NCBI RefSeq assembly: GCF_002878395.1
Contig: NC_061121.1
Coordinates: 10,640,398-10,704,397 of the forward strand
Length of the DNA stretch: 64,000 nt
Reading direction: 5' to 3'
From: Capsicum annuum
Lineage: Eukaryota; Streptophyta; Magnoliopsida; Solanales; Solanaceae
The translations under genes were made by a program, and so were the position numbers. This document shows, in pieces, positions 10,301 to 22,600 of this stretch; the stretch's first letter is position 1; each line of letters opens with the position of its first letter. A model generated the notes under the pieces. It was not told the DNA's origin and searched no databases. It saw nothing but the letters and a program-made list of their open reading frames with translations.

Positions 10301-13300
10301 AAGGATATGACCCTAGTAGGTAGTCGAATGTTGTACCACCTTTATGTGGGAGAGACAGGGGGACTGTCTTCTCTTACCTTTTTCCCCTTATTAGTTGTAT
10401 TCGTGTTTTCTACTTGCATAGTATCTTATTCTTCGTCCATTATTATATGTTTAGCTTCTTTTTTTTTGGCGGTGTCCATGTTGCCACTTTGCTGCTGTTG
10501 TATTTTTTCCATCTCGTCTTGATGCGTTGTTTTAGTTGCTTTTTATCTTGCTAGAGCGATGGGTTGAGACTGAGAAAGTGACATTAATATTTGCAGCTTA
10601 GGACAAGCTTAAGGAAACCTAGGAAGTCGATTTAGGACTTAAAACTCAACAACAGGCAAGCCTGCAAAAGCTTCTTAAAAAGCAGTGGAAGCTTCTCAAA
10701 ACTGATAAGCTTCATTTATGAATGGAAAAGTATACACAGAAAAAAGCTTTAACATTCCATTAGGAATTACTGCCAGTCTGCTGAAAATATATTGGATATG
10801 GATATCAAGTTATGTACTCTCTAAGCAGTAGGTTCTGAACTGGCAAGACACTCAGTACCCAGTGTAATCCCACAAGTGGGATTTGGGGAGGGTATAGTGT
10901 ACGCAGTCCCATCCCCTACCTAGAGAGCCCCGGCTCAAAAACAAACAAACATTGTAACTACAACAAAGTAGTAGGCTAATTGTAGTACAAGAAACAACAG
11001 ATAGTAACAGAAATCGTAGGACAAGAACTACAAGAGTAATACTACTACTACTTCTACTGTTGGTATGGAAGGAGAAGCTAAGCAACCTACCACTTCGTAC
11101 CATTGCAAATACACTTGCTCTGCACTGATGTAAGTCATGTTGATGAACATCTGATCTCCATTTGTATGTTCTGTGATTTTATTTGTGTTGCAACGGGCTC
11201 TCTATACTTGCTCAATGTGATATACAAGATAATGCATTTGTTTCTTTATGACTGTGTCTTTAGAATTTGTAACTATCGGTAGAATGTCTGAACACAATTT
11301 CTACACTTCTGACAAAGCTTTTTGTCTATCTTTAGATTTCAGACATTGAGAAATTTGATACCTCATACTGATCAAAAACGAGATACCGCGTCATTCTTGT
11401 CCGAGGTACATTTTAGAAACAAAACTTTTACATTCATCTTTGAAGTGTAGATTTATTGGTTTCTTTTGATGATCAGTTCTTTCTCTTTGTCGAACTAGAA
11501 ATGGAGGCTCTCTTTACCAAGAGGAGAAGAGAAGGTCTCTTGACAATAGAAGGTGAATTACTAGTTGATTCTTTGGCCATTTTGTGTTTGTATGCAGGTA
11601 ATTCAGTACGTACAGTATTTACAGGAGACAGTTCAGAAGTATGAAGGATCGTATCAACCTTGGAACTCAGAGCCTACAAAACTTATGCCATGGGTAAATT
11701 GTGTACCTATATTTATAACGTCTCTATTCTCACCATAAATGTTTTGGTTGTGAACTTTTGAATTGGATTCTAGCTCTTAGCTGTGCTAATTATTTGATTC
11801 CTCTAACCGAAAATACCCTTGCTTCAGTTTGTTAAGATATTGTTCACATGAATTAGGAATTTGATTAGGATTCTGGTTGTGTAATTATACACTTAATCTA
11901 AATTGTACATATTGCAGTACTATAATTTCCAACCAAGCTTGAGGGAAATAATCAAGTTTATCAGTGCAATTTCTCTTTAGTTTTAACGAGGTTAAATAAA
12001 GAGAAAGTTACACATGCATAATGATCAGTGATAAAATCTTATACGGAATGGTATTCCCTTTTTCAGTGACAGGTAATGCAGTATAATAATTGTGGGATTT
12101 CACGGGGTATGTTGTTTTTTTAACGCAATATAGTCTTAACAGAGACAGAAGTTGCTGCACTTGTAAAAGACACATTGAACTCTCATCTATCTACAAGACT
12201 TCCACATAATTGCACCGATACTCTATAAATCGTTCTTAAGTGGAGTTAAATTGGAAAGAGAACTCATCTTTTTTGCAAACCCCTCCCCCACCCCCCCACC
12301 CAAAAAAAAATAATAATAATAAATTAAAAAAAAATTCCCCCACTACACACACTCAAACACACAAACACTCTCCGATGACCATTCATGTCATGTACTGGTA
12401 TGTGCATGGTGCTCTCATTTTGTGGTTCCAATGTTTTTTCATCTTTCCACTATTACATATGTGAACGTGTTGATTTCAGAAGATTGGTCTATATTTTGCT
12501 TGCATCTGATCTATGGCTAACTATTCCTAGTTAGATTTTGGTTCGATTGCTTTCTGGTGTTGGCCTTTAGTCCTACAAGATTATGGCATATGCCCACTTC
12601 CTCGGTCTTACTTTACTCTCTCTTCCAAATGTAAGTCCATTGATGCAACTTAGGCTATATAAGGGGGCTGCCATTCAGGCTGTGCAGTGATAAGTCCCTG
12701 GGTGCAACATAAATTGTGCTATCAACTACCTAAACAGTGTTTTTGCATCTCAGTGAGGTGCATGACTTCATATACTTCATATTGGAGACAATGTGTTTAG
12801 TTATATGTGCTACTTTTGAAATCTTTCAGAGAAACAGTCACTGGCGTGCACACAGTTTTCCTGCAACCCCTCAAGCCTTGAGGAATAGTACTGACACAGG
12901 GCCAACATATTCAGGAAGGTTTGATGAGAATCTTTTAACCGACACTTCAGCTATGCAAGCAAATCAGCGGAATCCACTTGTATCTCATCCTGGTGGTGAT
13001 GTTTCCTATAAATCAATGGATCAAGAGAAGGAACTAGTTAGCAGGGCAATTGCAACATCGATACCTCTTCAGGCCAGTGTGCCAGTCCCTGTTCAAAACG
13101 ATAGTGCCTTCTCTGACTCGCTACCCACACCTGCTTCTGATGAATGCCCCAGCACTACTAATGCTCTGAATGGTCAGGAGTTCGTGATTGAAGGCGGCAC
13201 AATTAGCATTTCTAGTCCTTACTCTCCACTGTGAGTAAATTACTTTGTTGCTTTTCTTGATAAAACAGTGAGTAAATTCTTTTATTTGGTAGTAGGCTTT

Positions 13301-14306
13301 CCATGTGCTGCTTTGATGCTTTAAGACACTGCTATCTCTGTCACAGAATAATTTGCATAAAGAAATGTGGTGATATTGAGTATCTTAAGTATGCCTTTGT
13401 TGTGATATTGAAACTCTGTATTTCTCATCAGTGATTTGGAATTTTTTTAATTGCGGTGATTGCCCAGGTTGAAATTCTCTAGCTAATGAGTTGTAGTTTT
13501 TGTATGCCAAGAAAAGCTTTTGTGTGTCACATTACCGGCTTATCTATATTCTAGCACAATAGCCAGAAATACCATTTATATTCTCATCTTTATGCTTGAA
13601 TATGTGAAGCTGAGTTGTTGGAATCTTAAAGTAAAAAAGGATAATATCTATATATTTTTTTTCAAACCTCATATGCAACTATTTTGGACGTATGCATGTA
13701 GATTTGTTTGAAGTCGGAGTCTTTTATTCGCGATTGCTTATGTTAGATGTAGGGTTGTTCAAGAGAATATTTACTGGTTCTTACCTCTTACATTTGGGAC
13801 AACCTTTGCTGAGATTCATGTCGAGTTGACTGTTTGCAACGTAATCTTTGGTTAAGTCATCTAATGATATCAATGTGTTTTTCCTGCTGTCCCTTGATGA
13901 TTTGTTTGCTTTTACTCAGGTTACTGAGTTCGTTCACACAAGCGCTAGAGACTGCTGGTCTTGATCTTTCACAGGCCACTGTCTCGGTGCAAATTAATCT
14001 AGGGAAGCAGGCATTTAAGGGAATGAGCTTGGGGCCATCTGTTGCTAAGGTATGAAGCTTTTTCACACATCTTCGAAATGAGTAGCAAACGTAGTTGGTA
14101 TCCACAAGAATATGTACTATTCATGATCCTACTCACTTTAGGTTAATTTGGGAAATCACGGTATTTAGCTGACCAATACTGTACACATTTCACTCTAGGA
14201 TACAGAAAATCCTCCTCCACCTGCTGGCGATCAATTTGTGGAGAAATTTCAGGATACAAACAATGGTGAAGAGCTGGACCGGGCTCAAAAGAGGCTCAAG
14301 AAATAG
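7389..14306 (+). CDS. BIM2: BIM2-like bHLH transcription factor (7 exons, 328 aa)
   Basis: Coding exons: 7389-7485, 9751-9835, 11336-11405, 11598-11693, 12830-13230, 13920-14049 and 14199-14306. All introns are GT-AG and the phases join to 987 nt (328 residues). Residues 10-15 are acidic. Residues 46-61 ([16 protein letters not shown]) are the basic region, with the His47/Glu51/Arg55 set used for E-box/G-box contact. Helix-loop-helix follows to about residue 100 ([10 protein letters not shown], then [19 protein letters not shown]), with the KYEGSY and RNSHW segments typical of BIM proteins. A C-terminal [20 protein letters not shown] block is also BIM-like, and the protein ends DRAQKRLKK. In Arabidopsis, BIM proteins dimerise with BES1 and bind E-boxes in brassinosteroid response. 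That role is inferred here from family. Start: first ATG in the frame. An AG at about 7361 suggests a 5'UTR intron. Introns 1 and 2 are packed with repeats. BIM1 or BIM3 assignment is less likely because of the short N-terminus. Confidence 0.92.
7532..8208 (-). repeat. Three partial TS-type SINE copies in BIM2 intron 1
   Basis: Segments 7532-7669, 7938-8055 and 8075-8208 each read, on the minus strand, as the 3' two thirds of the tobacco TS SINE: CACTAGGTGATT-like start, GGTGGACAGA-like middle, and a GGATACCTGCCACCTCCCACC block on the plus strand, ending at ATAATCGTG/ATAATTGTG plus a T-run. They are degenerate tandem copies. The first is bordered by a Stowaway element. Confidence 0.7.
7671..7915. 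mobile_element. Stowaway MITE in BIM2 intron 1
   Basis: CTCCCTCCGTTTCAAAATAG at the left and its inverted match ending AAACGGAGGGAG at the right, both flanked by TA. 245 bp, non-coding. It is one of the best-preserved MITEs here and so probably recent. Confidence 0.92.
8209..9245 (+). repeat. Minisatellite of about ten ~90-135 bp units
   Basis: Repeated unit carries GTTTGTGTAGTTTTATGGTT, then TGCAAGAA, and AATAGAAATTCTGAATATTT. Copies of the GTAGTTTTATGG core occur near 8218, 8317, 8450, 8547, 8688, 8782, 8869, 8962, 9062 and 9157. Some units (around 8360 and 8600) keep traces of the neighbouring TS SINE end (ATAATAGTAGTGTCTGGGCC), so the array grew from a SINE-adjacent segment inside intron 1 of the BIM2-like gene. 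Confidence 0.85.
9246..9711 (+). repeat. RTE 3'UTR with internal duplication, ending in a SINE-like tail
   Basis: A T-rich segment is present twice in tandem (about 9250-9420 and 9450-9590), sharing GTGCTTTGCTTTCCCAT-like and CCTATTTCCTTC-like stretches. It is followed at 9595-9705 by the tail AAGCAGCCTTCTTACCTTCT to GGGATTACACTGGGC. It probably came with an RTE LINE end. Confidence 0.6.
10058..10530 (+). mobile_element. RTE-type LINE, C-terminal and 3'UTR fragment
   Basis: Broken frames give [20 protein letters not shown] and LTKDMTL. The fuller RTE copies at 26.7-27.0 kb and 54.0 kb give the same order ([33 protein letters not shown]). Only the last ~90 codons and the T-rich 3'UTR are present. 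It lies in intron 2 of the BIM2-like gene, sense orientation. Confidence 0.8.
10853..10938 (-). repeat. Au/SolS-type SINE in BIM2 intron 2
   Basis: Contains TACCCAGTGTAATCCCACAA, the TGTACGCAG motif and a GCCCCGGCTCAAAA head, so it is on the minus strand and internally shortened. The same insertion is present in the inverted duplicate at 3333-3457. Confidence 0.8.
12276..12372. repeat. Low-complexity C/A tract in BIM2 intron 4
   Basis: C-runs (CCCCTCCCCCACCCCCCC), A-runs, (TAA)n and a CA-rich stretch. It is a simple-sequence tract with no coding meaning. Confidence 0.8.
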
Positions 14307-14607
14307 ATACGACTATAGCATGTCAAATACCAAATCAAATCAGCTCAAGTTTTGCATCACCTCCGCGTAAATCAGATGATCAGTGTATATCCCATTTGTT
14401 TTTATCACATCCAAATATCTTCCAGTCTGAATTAAAGACGGATTCTACATGTTCTGAGTTTGTGAAGTCAAAATTTGTATATAGAAGCACATGTCGCTAT
14501 GCTATGCTATAAATGTCTTGTTTTAAACGATGTATCTTGCTGTAAAATGTCAGGGAAAAATTTTGATTTCTTTTGGTATGTGACAGCAGTTTATGTTGAT
14601 TGTAAAA

Positions 14608-17600
14608 GGGTAGAAAGATGAGAGTTATGGGGGGAGTTATACTCAGTGAAGGGAAGGTATGGAGGGCCATGGGTGGCGGGAGGTGATTTTAATGTAATCA
14701 GATATCCCAATGAAAGAACAAACTGTTTCAGAATAAATAGAGCAATGGTTGAGTTCTCTGAATGCATTGAAGAGATGGAACTTGTGGATCCTCCTTTACT
14801 CAGAGGATCTTGCACTTGGAGAAGGGGCGAGAATAATAAAAGCGCCTCAAGAATTAACAGGTTCTTATACTCGCCATCATGGGAAGAGCAATTTTCTCTC
14901 ATTAAACAGACAGTATTGCCGAAGATCGGATCCGATCCAATTATGCTATCTTGTGGAGAGTTGAACTTCAAGAAGCATTATTTCAAATTTGAAAGCTGGT
15001 GGATGGGAGTAGAAGGGTTCAAAGAAAAGGTAAAACACTGGTGGGGAGATTTCGTTGTGGATAGGAGGCCTGGTTATATTTTAGCAGAGAAATTGAAAAT
15101 GCTAAAAGTAAAGCTAAAAGATTGGAGCAAAAATAATAGGGGCAATTGGAAACAAAGAAAGGATGATATTTTAAACCAGTTGGCAGACTTGGAGACAATT
15201 TAGGAACAAAGAGCTCTCACAGATAATGAGGCATTGTAGAAATCAAACTTAGCTATGAAGTTTGAAGAAGTTACAAGAAATGAGGAGATAACTTGGAAAC
15301 AAAAGTCAAGAATACAATGGTTGAAACAAGGAGACAAAAACATAAAATACTTTCATAGAATAGCGACAGCTCACAAAAGGGTAAATTCCATAGATAAGCT
15401 AAAAGTGGAGGGCATAGAGGTGACAGATTCAGAGGAGATCAAAGAAGCTATACAAAATTACTACAAAAACCTGTATAAGGAGACAGAAGAGTGGAGGCCA
15501 GAACTAGTGTTACATGAAGCTACAAGGATCTCAATAGAAGAGCAAGAGAAGCTACAAAAACAATTTGAAGAGAATAAAATTTTCGAAAGCATTAAATTGT
15601 GTGCTATGGAAAAGGCACCAGGGCCTGATGGATTCCTTACATCTTTATTTTTGGCTTTCTAGGAATTCATGAAAGAGGATATTGTGAAGACTCCAATATT
15701 TTTATGAATATCAAGAGTTTGAGAAACGTTTTAATGCAACATTCATAGCTTTGATCCCCAAAAAGGTAGGAGCCGCAGAGCTGGAATATTTCAGACCTAT
15801 AAACCTCGTAGGTGGAATATACAAGATTATGGGGAAGATATTGGCGAAAAGACTCAAGAAGGTGGTTAACAATTTAGTTAAAAAACATTAGATGACATTT
15901 ATAAAAGGGAGACAAATCATGAATGCACCACTAATTGCTAGTGAGTGTGTGGACCAAGACTTAGTGGTGCAGAAGAAGGTGTCATGTGTAAACTAGACAT
16001 AGAAAAAGTTTACGATCATGTCAACTGGAGATTCTTGTTGAACACGTTCAGACAAAAGGGCTATGGTGAGAAATGGTTAAAATGGATTGGTTTTTGCATT
16101 AAAACTGTTAGGTTCTCTGTTCCGGTAAACGATAAACCAGTAGTTTTTTTTGGTTCAGAAAAAGGTCTTAGACAAGGCGACCCTCTATCTCCTTTCCTAT
16201 TTATGCTAGTAATTGAGGGATTTGATAGCATGATGAGAATAGCGTTACAGAATAGATGGATTAAAGGTTTTGAGATAGGAAATAGCAGGGGGCAAACATT
16301 AGAGGTATGTCACCTACAATATGCAGATGACACATTGGTCTTTGTGAGCCTAAGGTTGACAAATGGGGCACATCAGATTAATTTTGACTATTTTTTAAGC
16401 TTTTTCTGGCTTGAAAGTTAACTAGGGAAAAACTAGCTTGTTCCCAGTAAAGGAGGTGCCAAACATTCAGTATCTTGCAACCATTCTAGGATACAAAGTG
16501 GAAAATTTGCCTACTACATACCTTGATATGCCTCTGGGCAATGAGCACAAAGCAGAGGAAATTTGGGATGGAATTATAGAGAAAACCGAAAAGAAACTTG
16601 CTAGGTGGAAGGCTCGGTACATATCATTGGGAGGGAGGCTCACCCTTATCAACTCCGTACTTGATGCACTTCCTACATATGTAATGTCTCTATTTCCCCT
16701 GCCTTCCAGAGTTATGAAAAAAATGGATAGACTTAGAAAGGATTTTTTGTGGCATGGGTGCAAAGAAAGGGATTTTTTGTGGCATGGGTGCAAAGAGGGC
16801 AAAGGATACAATCTTGTCAACTAGCAGACAACACTGAAGAGTAGAAAGCAGGGTGGTTTAGGCATCAAAAATTTAAAAGCATAGAACAATAGCTTATTGA
16901 TGAAATGGCTCTGAAGATACAGCAAGGAGGAACATGCATTATGGAGAGAGGTGATTAAACACAAGTTTGGTGAATTCAATCTTTGGTGTACCAATGTGAG
17001 CACTGATACTTATGAGGTTGGAGTCTGGAAAACCATCAGAAACCTATGGCCCAATATGAAAAGGAACTTGCAAAACGTAGTCGGAGATGGAAAAAGAATA
17101 AACTTCTGGAAGGATGCTTGGAAGGAGCAAAGTCCATTAATGAAGATGTTCCCAGAACTCTTTGTTTTAAGCAACAAACCAGATGGTACCATTGATGACA
17201 CTTGGAGTGCACAAGGCTGGAACTTATCCTTCAGGAGATTGCTAAATGATTGGAGATTGATAGAGTAGCTAATTTGCTTAGTAGGATTGAAGATTTTAGT
17301 GGCACTACTGCTGAACTGGATACATTAAGATGGAAACACAATATGGATGGGCAATTTACTGTTAAAAAAGCTTATAGAATGAAAGGAAGAGTACAATATA
17401 GAGGGCAACCAAAAATATAGAGAAACTTATGGAAGAGCCCATCTCCAACCAAGGTAAAATGCTTTACTTGATTGGTGATTAGAAGAGCATGCTTGACACA
17501 GGAAGTTTTGAAGAAAAAATGGGCCATCATAGTTTCCAGGTGCTTCTTATGCAATGAGACAGATGAAACAAACAACCACATGTTTTTACACTGCACTTTT

Positions 17601-18010
17601 ACAGCTCAATTTTGGTCTTTGTTGCTCAACATAACAGAAACAAGTTAGACTATGCCTGAGCATTCTGTTGATTTATATAGCTGTTGGATGAAAAGGGGAG
17701 ACAACAAAAGTCAAAAGAAATAGTGGAGGATCATACCACAATGCATCTGGAGGACAATTTGGAGAAAGAAAATTGAGAGGTGCTATGAAGATAGATCCAA
17801 TTCCATGCAGAAACTTAAATGGAATTGTATAGTATTTTTCTACTTTTGGTGTAAAGAAGTAAATCTAGAGGATATAGAACATTTTGTAGATTTATTAAGA
17901 TCTCTGTAAGTATCTTCTCCTCTCTTAGTTTTTCTTATGTAACTATTTTTGATAGTGTCCAGCATATCCTTAATGCTGAGGAATACACATTTACCGGTTT
18001 AAAAAAAAAG
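14608..18010 (+). mobile_element. L1-type LINE, 5'-truncated and decayed
   Basis: ORF2 pieces appear in the expected order. The endonuclease C-terminal part contains PWVAGGDFNVI and LRGSCTWRRGE (14.65-14.95 kb). The reverse-transcriptase N-terminal part has EKAPGPDGF (15.6 kb). The core has CKLDIEKVYDHVNW, GLRQGDPLSPFLF and the catalytic HLQYADDTLVF (16.0-16.35 kb). A zinc-finger-like C-terminus has KCFTWLV, SRCFLCNE and NNHMFLHC (17.45-17.6 kb). Stops at 15200, 15661 and 16421 and frame changes make it inactive. It ends in an A-run at 18001-18010. A 30-bp segment is duplicated in tandem at about 16739-16798. It lies 300 bp behind the BIM2 stop codon and may affect its 3' end. No target-site duplication was recognised. 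Confidence 0.9.
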
Positions 18011-18011
18011 A

Positions 18012-18310
18012 CTTTTTTAAGTTTTCGAGGATTATTTCTCTCCAGGTGTTGGTAGGAAGTTAGAATCTTGATCATTTAATAACTTTTGTAGTGAAACACA
18101 TGAAGCAATGTTGTATCTTTCCGCGACTAGATCAAATCCCAAAAACAATTCAGGATCACATTAGTCCTGATGTCTCAGAGAAAATGGCAAGGCATTTATT
18201 TCTCTCCAGTGGTGACATTGTACAATTAAACTAGAGTTTCTTTATAGTATTAACCACAAACAAGGCCGTTGCAATGATTTGAACAGGTCAAAATATTAAT
18301 GATGAGGCTC
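18012..18310 (-). pseudogene. F-box fragment, inverted relative to the one at 1.4 kb
   Basis: The minus strand carries the same blocks as 1375-1690: GCCTCATCATTA, TTCAAATCATTGCAACGGCC (encoding SNHCNGLVC), TACAATGTC, GATCAAGATTCTAACT and GGAGAGAAATAATCC. It has many stops and is cut at 18012 where the LINE A-run begins. Confidence 0.75.
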
Positions 18311-19103
18311 GAATTGTAAAACTAATCCCTCTAGTTTGTGGTGTAGATAACGAGATCTTTCCAAGCTCATTCAATTCTTAAATAAGAAATCTTATCTTTC
18401 TTTATCGAGATTGGGTTGGTGTGAAGTGTACCCCTGAAGAATTTCAAGTAACTGTCTTTAGCACGAAGTCAGTTGATCGAGAAAGCGGCAGGACCGTAAA
18501 GCAACACATTGAGTTGGACTGTGGTCCCGCTAACAGACTTCCCGACTGTCGAAAGTGAACATAAATTGACTAGTTTATTTAATTGACATAAAGATCTTTC
18601 TTCTATGCCTGTGAAATTGGCGTAATACCTTTTCACTAAAAGTGATCCTTATTATCATTCTAATTATCTAATATATATTATTAATCTCAAATAATTAAAG
18701 TTGGAATTTGTTTAAGTAAGATATTCGATTAGATCTTTCCAAGCTAAATTGAGAATAAAATTTCATTCAATTAAGAATTTTAAGAACAAAGATCAATATA
18801 AGTGGTCAAAATCAACTCATTGTGTAAAATTTTCATCCAACACATTTGGCAATCTCAAAGGTGTCAATAGCAATGGTGACTCATTATTTCGATGAATCAC
18901 AGAAGAAGATTATGTAGACACCCTAATTTTCCACTAACTCAAAAGAAAGAAAAAAGAAAACGTTTGGACGTTCGATTGGTAATAATTAGGCAATTTTATA
19001 CCATGCTATTTTGAATCATTCATATTTTCCATTCTTTCACTAGATGAATTTATCCGATGAAGCAGCATTAAGAATAGTACAAATATATCGTAGCAGCTTA
19101 ACA
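18311..19103. other. Intergenic sequence, nothing recognised
   Basis: Possible old transposon remains but no diagnostic ends or coding segments. No gene is called. Confidence 0.45.
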
Positions 19104-19250
19104 CAGTGATGGAGCTACAGCAGGTGAAGTATGGTCAGTTGAACACCTTTCTCCTAAAAATTATACTGCGTCTATATGTAGAATATCAGTAGTATCTATA
19201 AACATGTATACATTAAGCTTAGCGAAATTCCTGACTTCACTTCACCACTG
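19104..19250. mobile_element. hAT-type MITE (GTGGNGGAG ends), degenerate
   Basis: Left end CAGTGATGGAGCTACAG and right end CTTCACTTCACCACTG are diverged inverted repeats like the better preserved copies at 59.4, 59.9 and 63.3 kb. The interior (GGTCAGTTGAACACC, TATATGTAG) also resembles them. Confidence 0.55.
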
Positions 19251-19665
19251 GTCAACGAACCTCGATGTATCATTGAACTTACGGGTCCAAGGACTTGCAT
19301 GGTTATGAGTTGTGACTATAACATAAGGAACACCTTCAGAGTCATTTCCACAGTTTCTCAACTCATCAGTCAACCTCTGGTGTTCTGCAGCTCGTCTCGC
19401 GATCCACACCATTCTGCAACTAGCAAAGAAAGGCACATCAACCGAATTTGGCTAAAAGGATTAGTCGATAACTTAGTCTAAAGTTCATCTTTCTTTTCTC
19501 GTTCATACCGAGCAGGAAGTTTATGTACCACGAAGAGTTTCCGGGTGCATTTGGATAATGTAGAGCTGTATAGTTGGTGAACATTTTCCAGCTAGTCTCT
19601 CAGTCATTAGGAGAACAGCACTGGACTGATCCTCCGTTATCAAAATCCATAAGGTGCATTTGAGT

Positions 19666-22600
19666 TCAAGATTCCCCGAGGACTTTCATCAGAAAAGCGT
19701 ATTCATAAGCTGCTTCCTCGCATTGCCCAAAACGACCACCTTCACCAAAATGTCCTCCGCTCATGTTTGTCTGCAATATGACTGAAGAAGAACACTGAGT
19801 GCATGTTTTATCTCGTATCTTGGCCACCCATTTTGCAGCTTCCCAAACGCCAACTCTGCATAAAGACATGATATGATATCGATCCTTTCCAAGAAGTTTT
19901 TATGAAGATATCAAAAAAAGATGTCAAGAGAAAGAATCTTAACAAGCTGAAAATGCCTTAGCACTTCAGCTATACAATTGCATGCTGACGAGAACAAATT
20001 ACCTGGAGTCGTTCAATGAAGCTTTCACAAGCATCGGCGGACAACAAAGTCCTTCAGGAATATTGTCATAAGGAGAATACTTCAAAATATAGTCAAAGTG
20101 GGCCTGTAATTGAGGATTTCCGAATTCTTCATAGTCTAAAACAGTGAGAGGCAAGTTGGAATCCAGCAAGCTATTGCACACATCAAGAAAAGGAACCTGG
20201 GACGAAAATTACAAACATAAGCAGCTACAACGCATCACCGTCATACAAAAAAGTTCAAGTTAGTTTTGGGAACATACAGGTACAGTTAATTATTGCAACT
20301 TTCTCATGGAGATTACTGTAAAAAGAGAATTTTCAATCATTTGGACATGTCAATACTGAAGTCTTTTAAACAGAAGGCCGAGCCTCAGGATCAGCAGCAT
20401 TTTAGGCTTATAGAGAATTGTCAAAAGACACTAAACATTCTTAGATCGAGAGTAACTTAAAACAAAAGCAGCCTGCATCTAGTATATATCATCCCCAACC
20501 AAGGTACTTAGAATTCTTGTTTCCAATCCCGCTAAAGAAGATGCATATATTCGGAGAATAAATCAAACCATAATATGCATTATGAATCCAATTCAATGAA
20601 TCTACTTCCGAATATGAAAGAACACTAAAGCATCCCAAGTTGGCACTTACCTTCAGAATTGCAGCTTGAAAAAGTTCAGGGTACATGTTAATAGCTGCCG
20701 CAACAAGAAGACTTCCCGCACTTACACCAACAGCTCCCAGCCGACGTTCGTGAACAAAACCCTCACTGAGAAGGTACTTGCCACATGATACGAAATCACT
20801 TATAGAGTTCAACTTGCTCATTCCACTCCCATACTTGTGCCATGAAGGATCTGGACCACCACCACCCCTGCACAAGTAAAATATTTCACCTACATGACGG
20901 TTCAAGGAAACTAAATCACAAAAGTTTTACCACTTCTATTGCATTGAGAAAATCAGTGAAAAGCTACCAAACACAAGTAACCAAAACAACACAGGTGGCT
21001 CAAAAATGCTTTTAAACGCCTACCACTAGGAATGCATCAAATCACAGTTTCCTGTACATTCCTTTTATTTCTTTTTTTCCTCTTTCTACTTATTTACTTT
21101 GTTTTTCTTTGGGAGGACGGAGCATAAAGAGATCAGAGTGACTGAATTTGCAGTTTCTTGACTAGCTAAGCCCCCAAGCAGTGGCCAAACTATGCTCAGT
21201 GAAAAGCTTTCTTGAGCATTGCCAAATATCATATCCAACATACAATAAAAGATAGCTGTACCTTACATCAGCAAATGCAATCACCCAACCACGATCAAGT
21301 AAGCTCAGGCGATCGCTACACCAACTTTTATCTAGCATTTCTCCATATGCTCCATATCCATGTAGAAGCCCAGGAGATTGACCCTTCTTATGTGCTTTAT
21401 GAGAGAACAGAATAGTTATAGGAATCCTTTCACCATCATGCGAAATCACTTCTTTTTCTTGACAGGAATAAATTTCAGCAAAGTCACTCCATCTCTGTAC
21501 TTCATTATTCTGAATGTTGTCTTCCTTCTTTGAAGTGGTGCCCAGAAGCTCATTTCTGCTTCTCTCTCCATTGTTTGAGTGGTACTTAGTCTTGTGGGAA
21601 ATGTTAATTACTTCTTCTTGCTGAATGACAGAGAACGTTCTTCTTGACATATCATAGTCAACAATAGCATCAGGCATCTGTATTTCAAAAGGGAAACACT
21701 GAGAAGCATATTATGGTACTTGGGATTCTAGAAACGTCATACTTGATTAGAACTCAAATTTGTTTATTTCTAATGGAAAAATCAAAAGTTTAGTTTCGTG
21801 ATGCTTGACGACTCTTTAACCCAACTAGTTTAGGATTGAGGCATGATTGTTGGGTTCTTCTTCAAAGGAAAAGAACAATTTGGTAAAAGAATGATTTAGT
21901 ATGGGGAAACAAGATGAATTTTCATACCATACAGCACGATGTTAGCATTTGATATATTAAGAATATATAACAGAGACTGAGAGACTGCAGAAAATTTTCC
22001 ATGGAATAAAGTGAGAATACCTCAAAGTGGAGTAATATGTAAACATGGTTATCAATCAAAAATGTTGTTTAGTCGAGATACAAGAAATAAGAATAACATA
22101 GTAAAGCAAAAATATGACAACCAACAGAATGCAGATCATTTGAAGACAATTGACAATATTAAATATTACCACCAGGGAAGGGAAAAAAGTGACGAGCATT
22201 ACCACTGGGGAAGAAACAACAGCGCGGTATACAGATAGTGTGAAATCGTGATTCGATCCTGGAGCTATTGCACACATATCGGAGGGAAGAGGAAAGAACC
22301 ATGGGCTAAGTTCATCAATTTTCATTTGTTCCTGCATAACAGGAAGATATTAAGAAGAATCGGTCAACTTTAGCCTTTCACAGTCGGATAAAAAGGAACT
22401 TTAAGGCTCATATTAATTACTCAAAAAAGTAAAACACAAATTCGACTTGGTTATAGATGAACTAGAAACGACAAAAAAATTATTGAAATTTTAGTTGTCA
22501 GGGTTCAGAGAACGGACATCGAGGCCCTAAGCTACTGATTATTCCTGGGATTAAATTAATGTAAAGGATGGAAATGCTTAGAACTGATATGGTAAACCCT

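Noticed and set aside
12240..12464. 74-codon frame across the C/A-rich tract
   Set aside because: Low-complexity intron sequence of the BIM2-like gene.
14608..18010. LINE as a source of an active ORF2
   Set aside because: 5'-truncated, with multiple stops and frameshifts.
19242..19436. 64-codon minus-strand frame downstream of the peptidase stop codon
   Set aside because: No family recognised, no splice logic, and the peptidase already ends properly at 19666.
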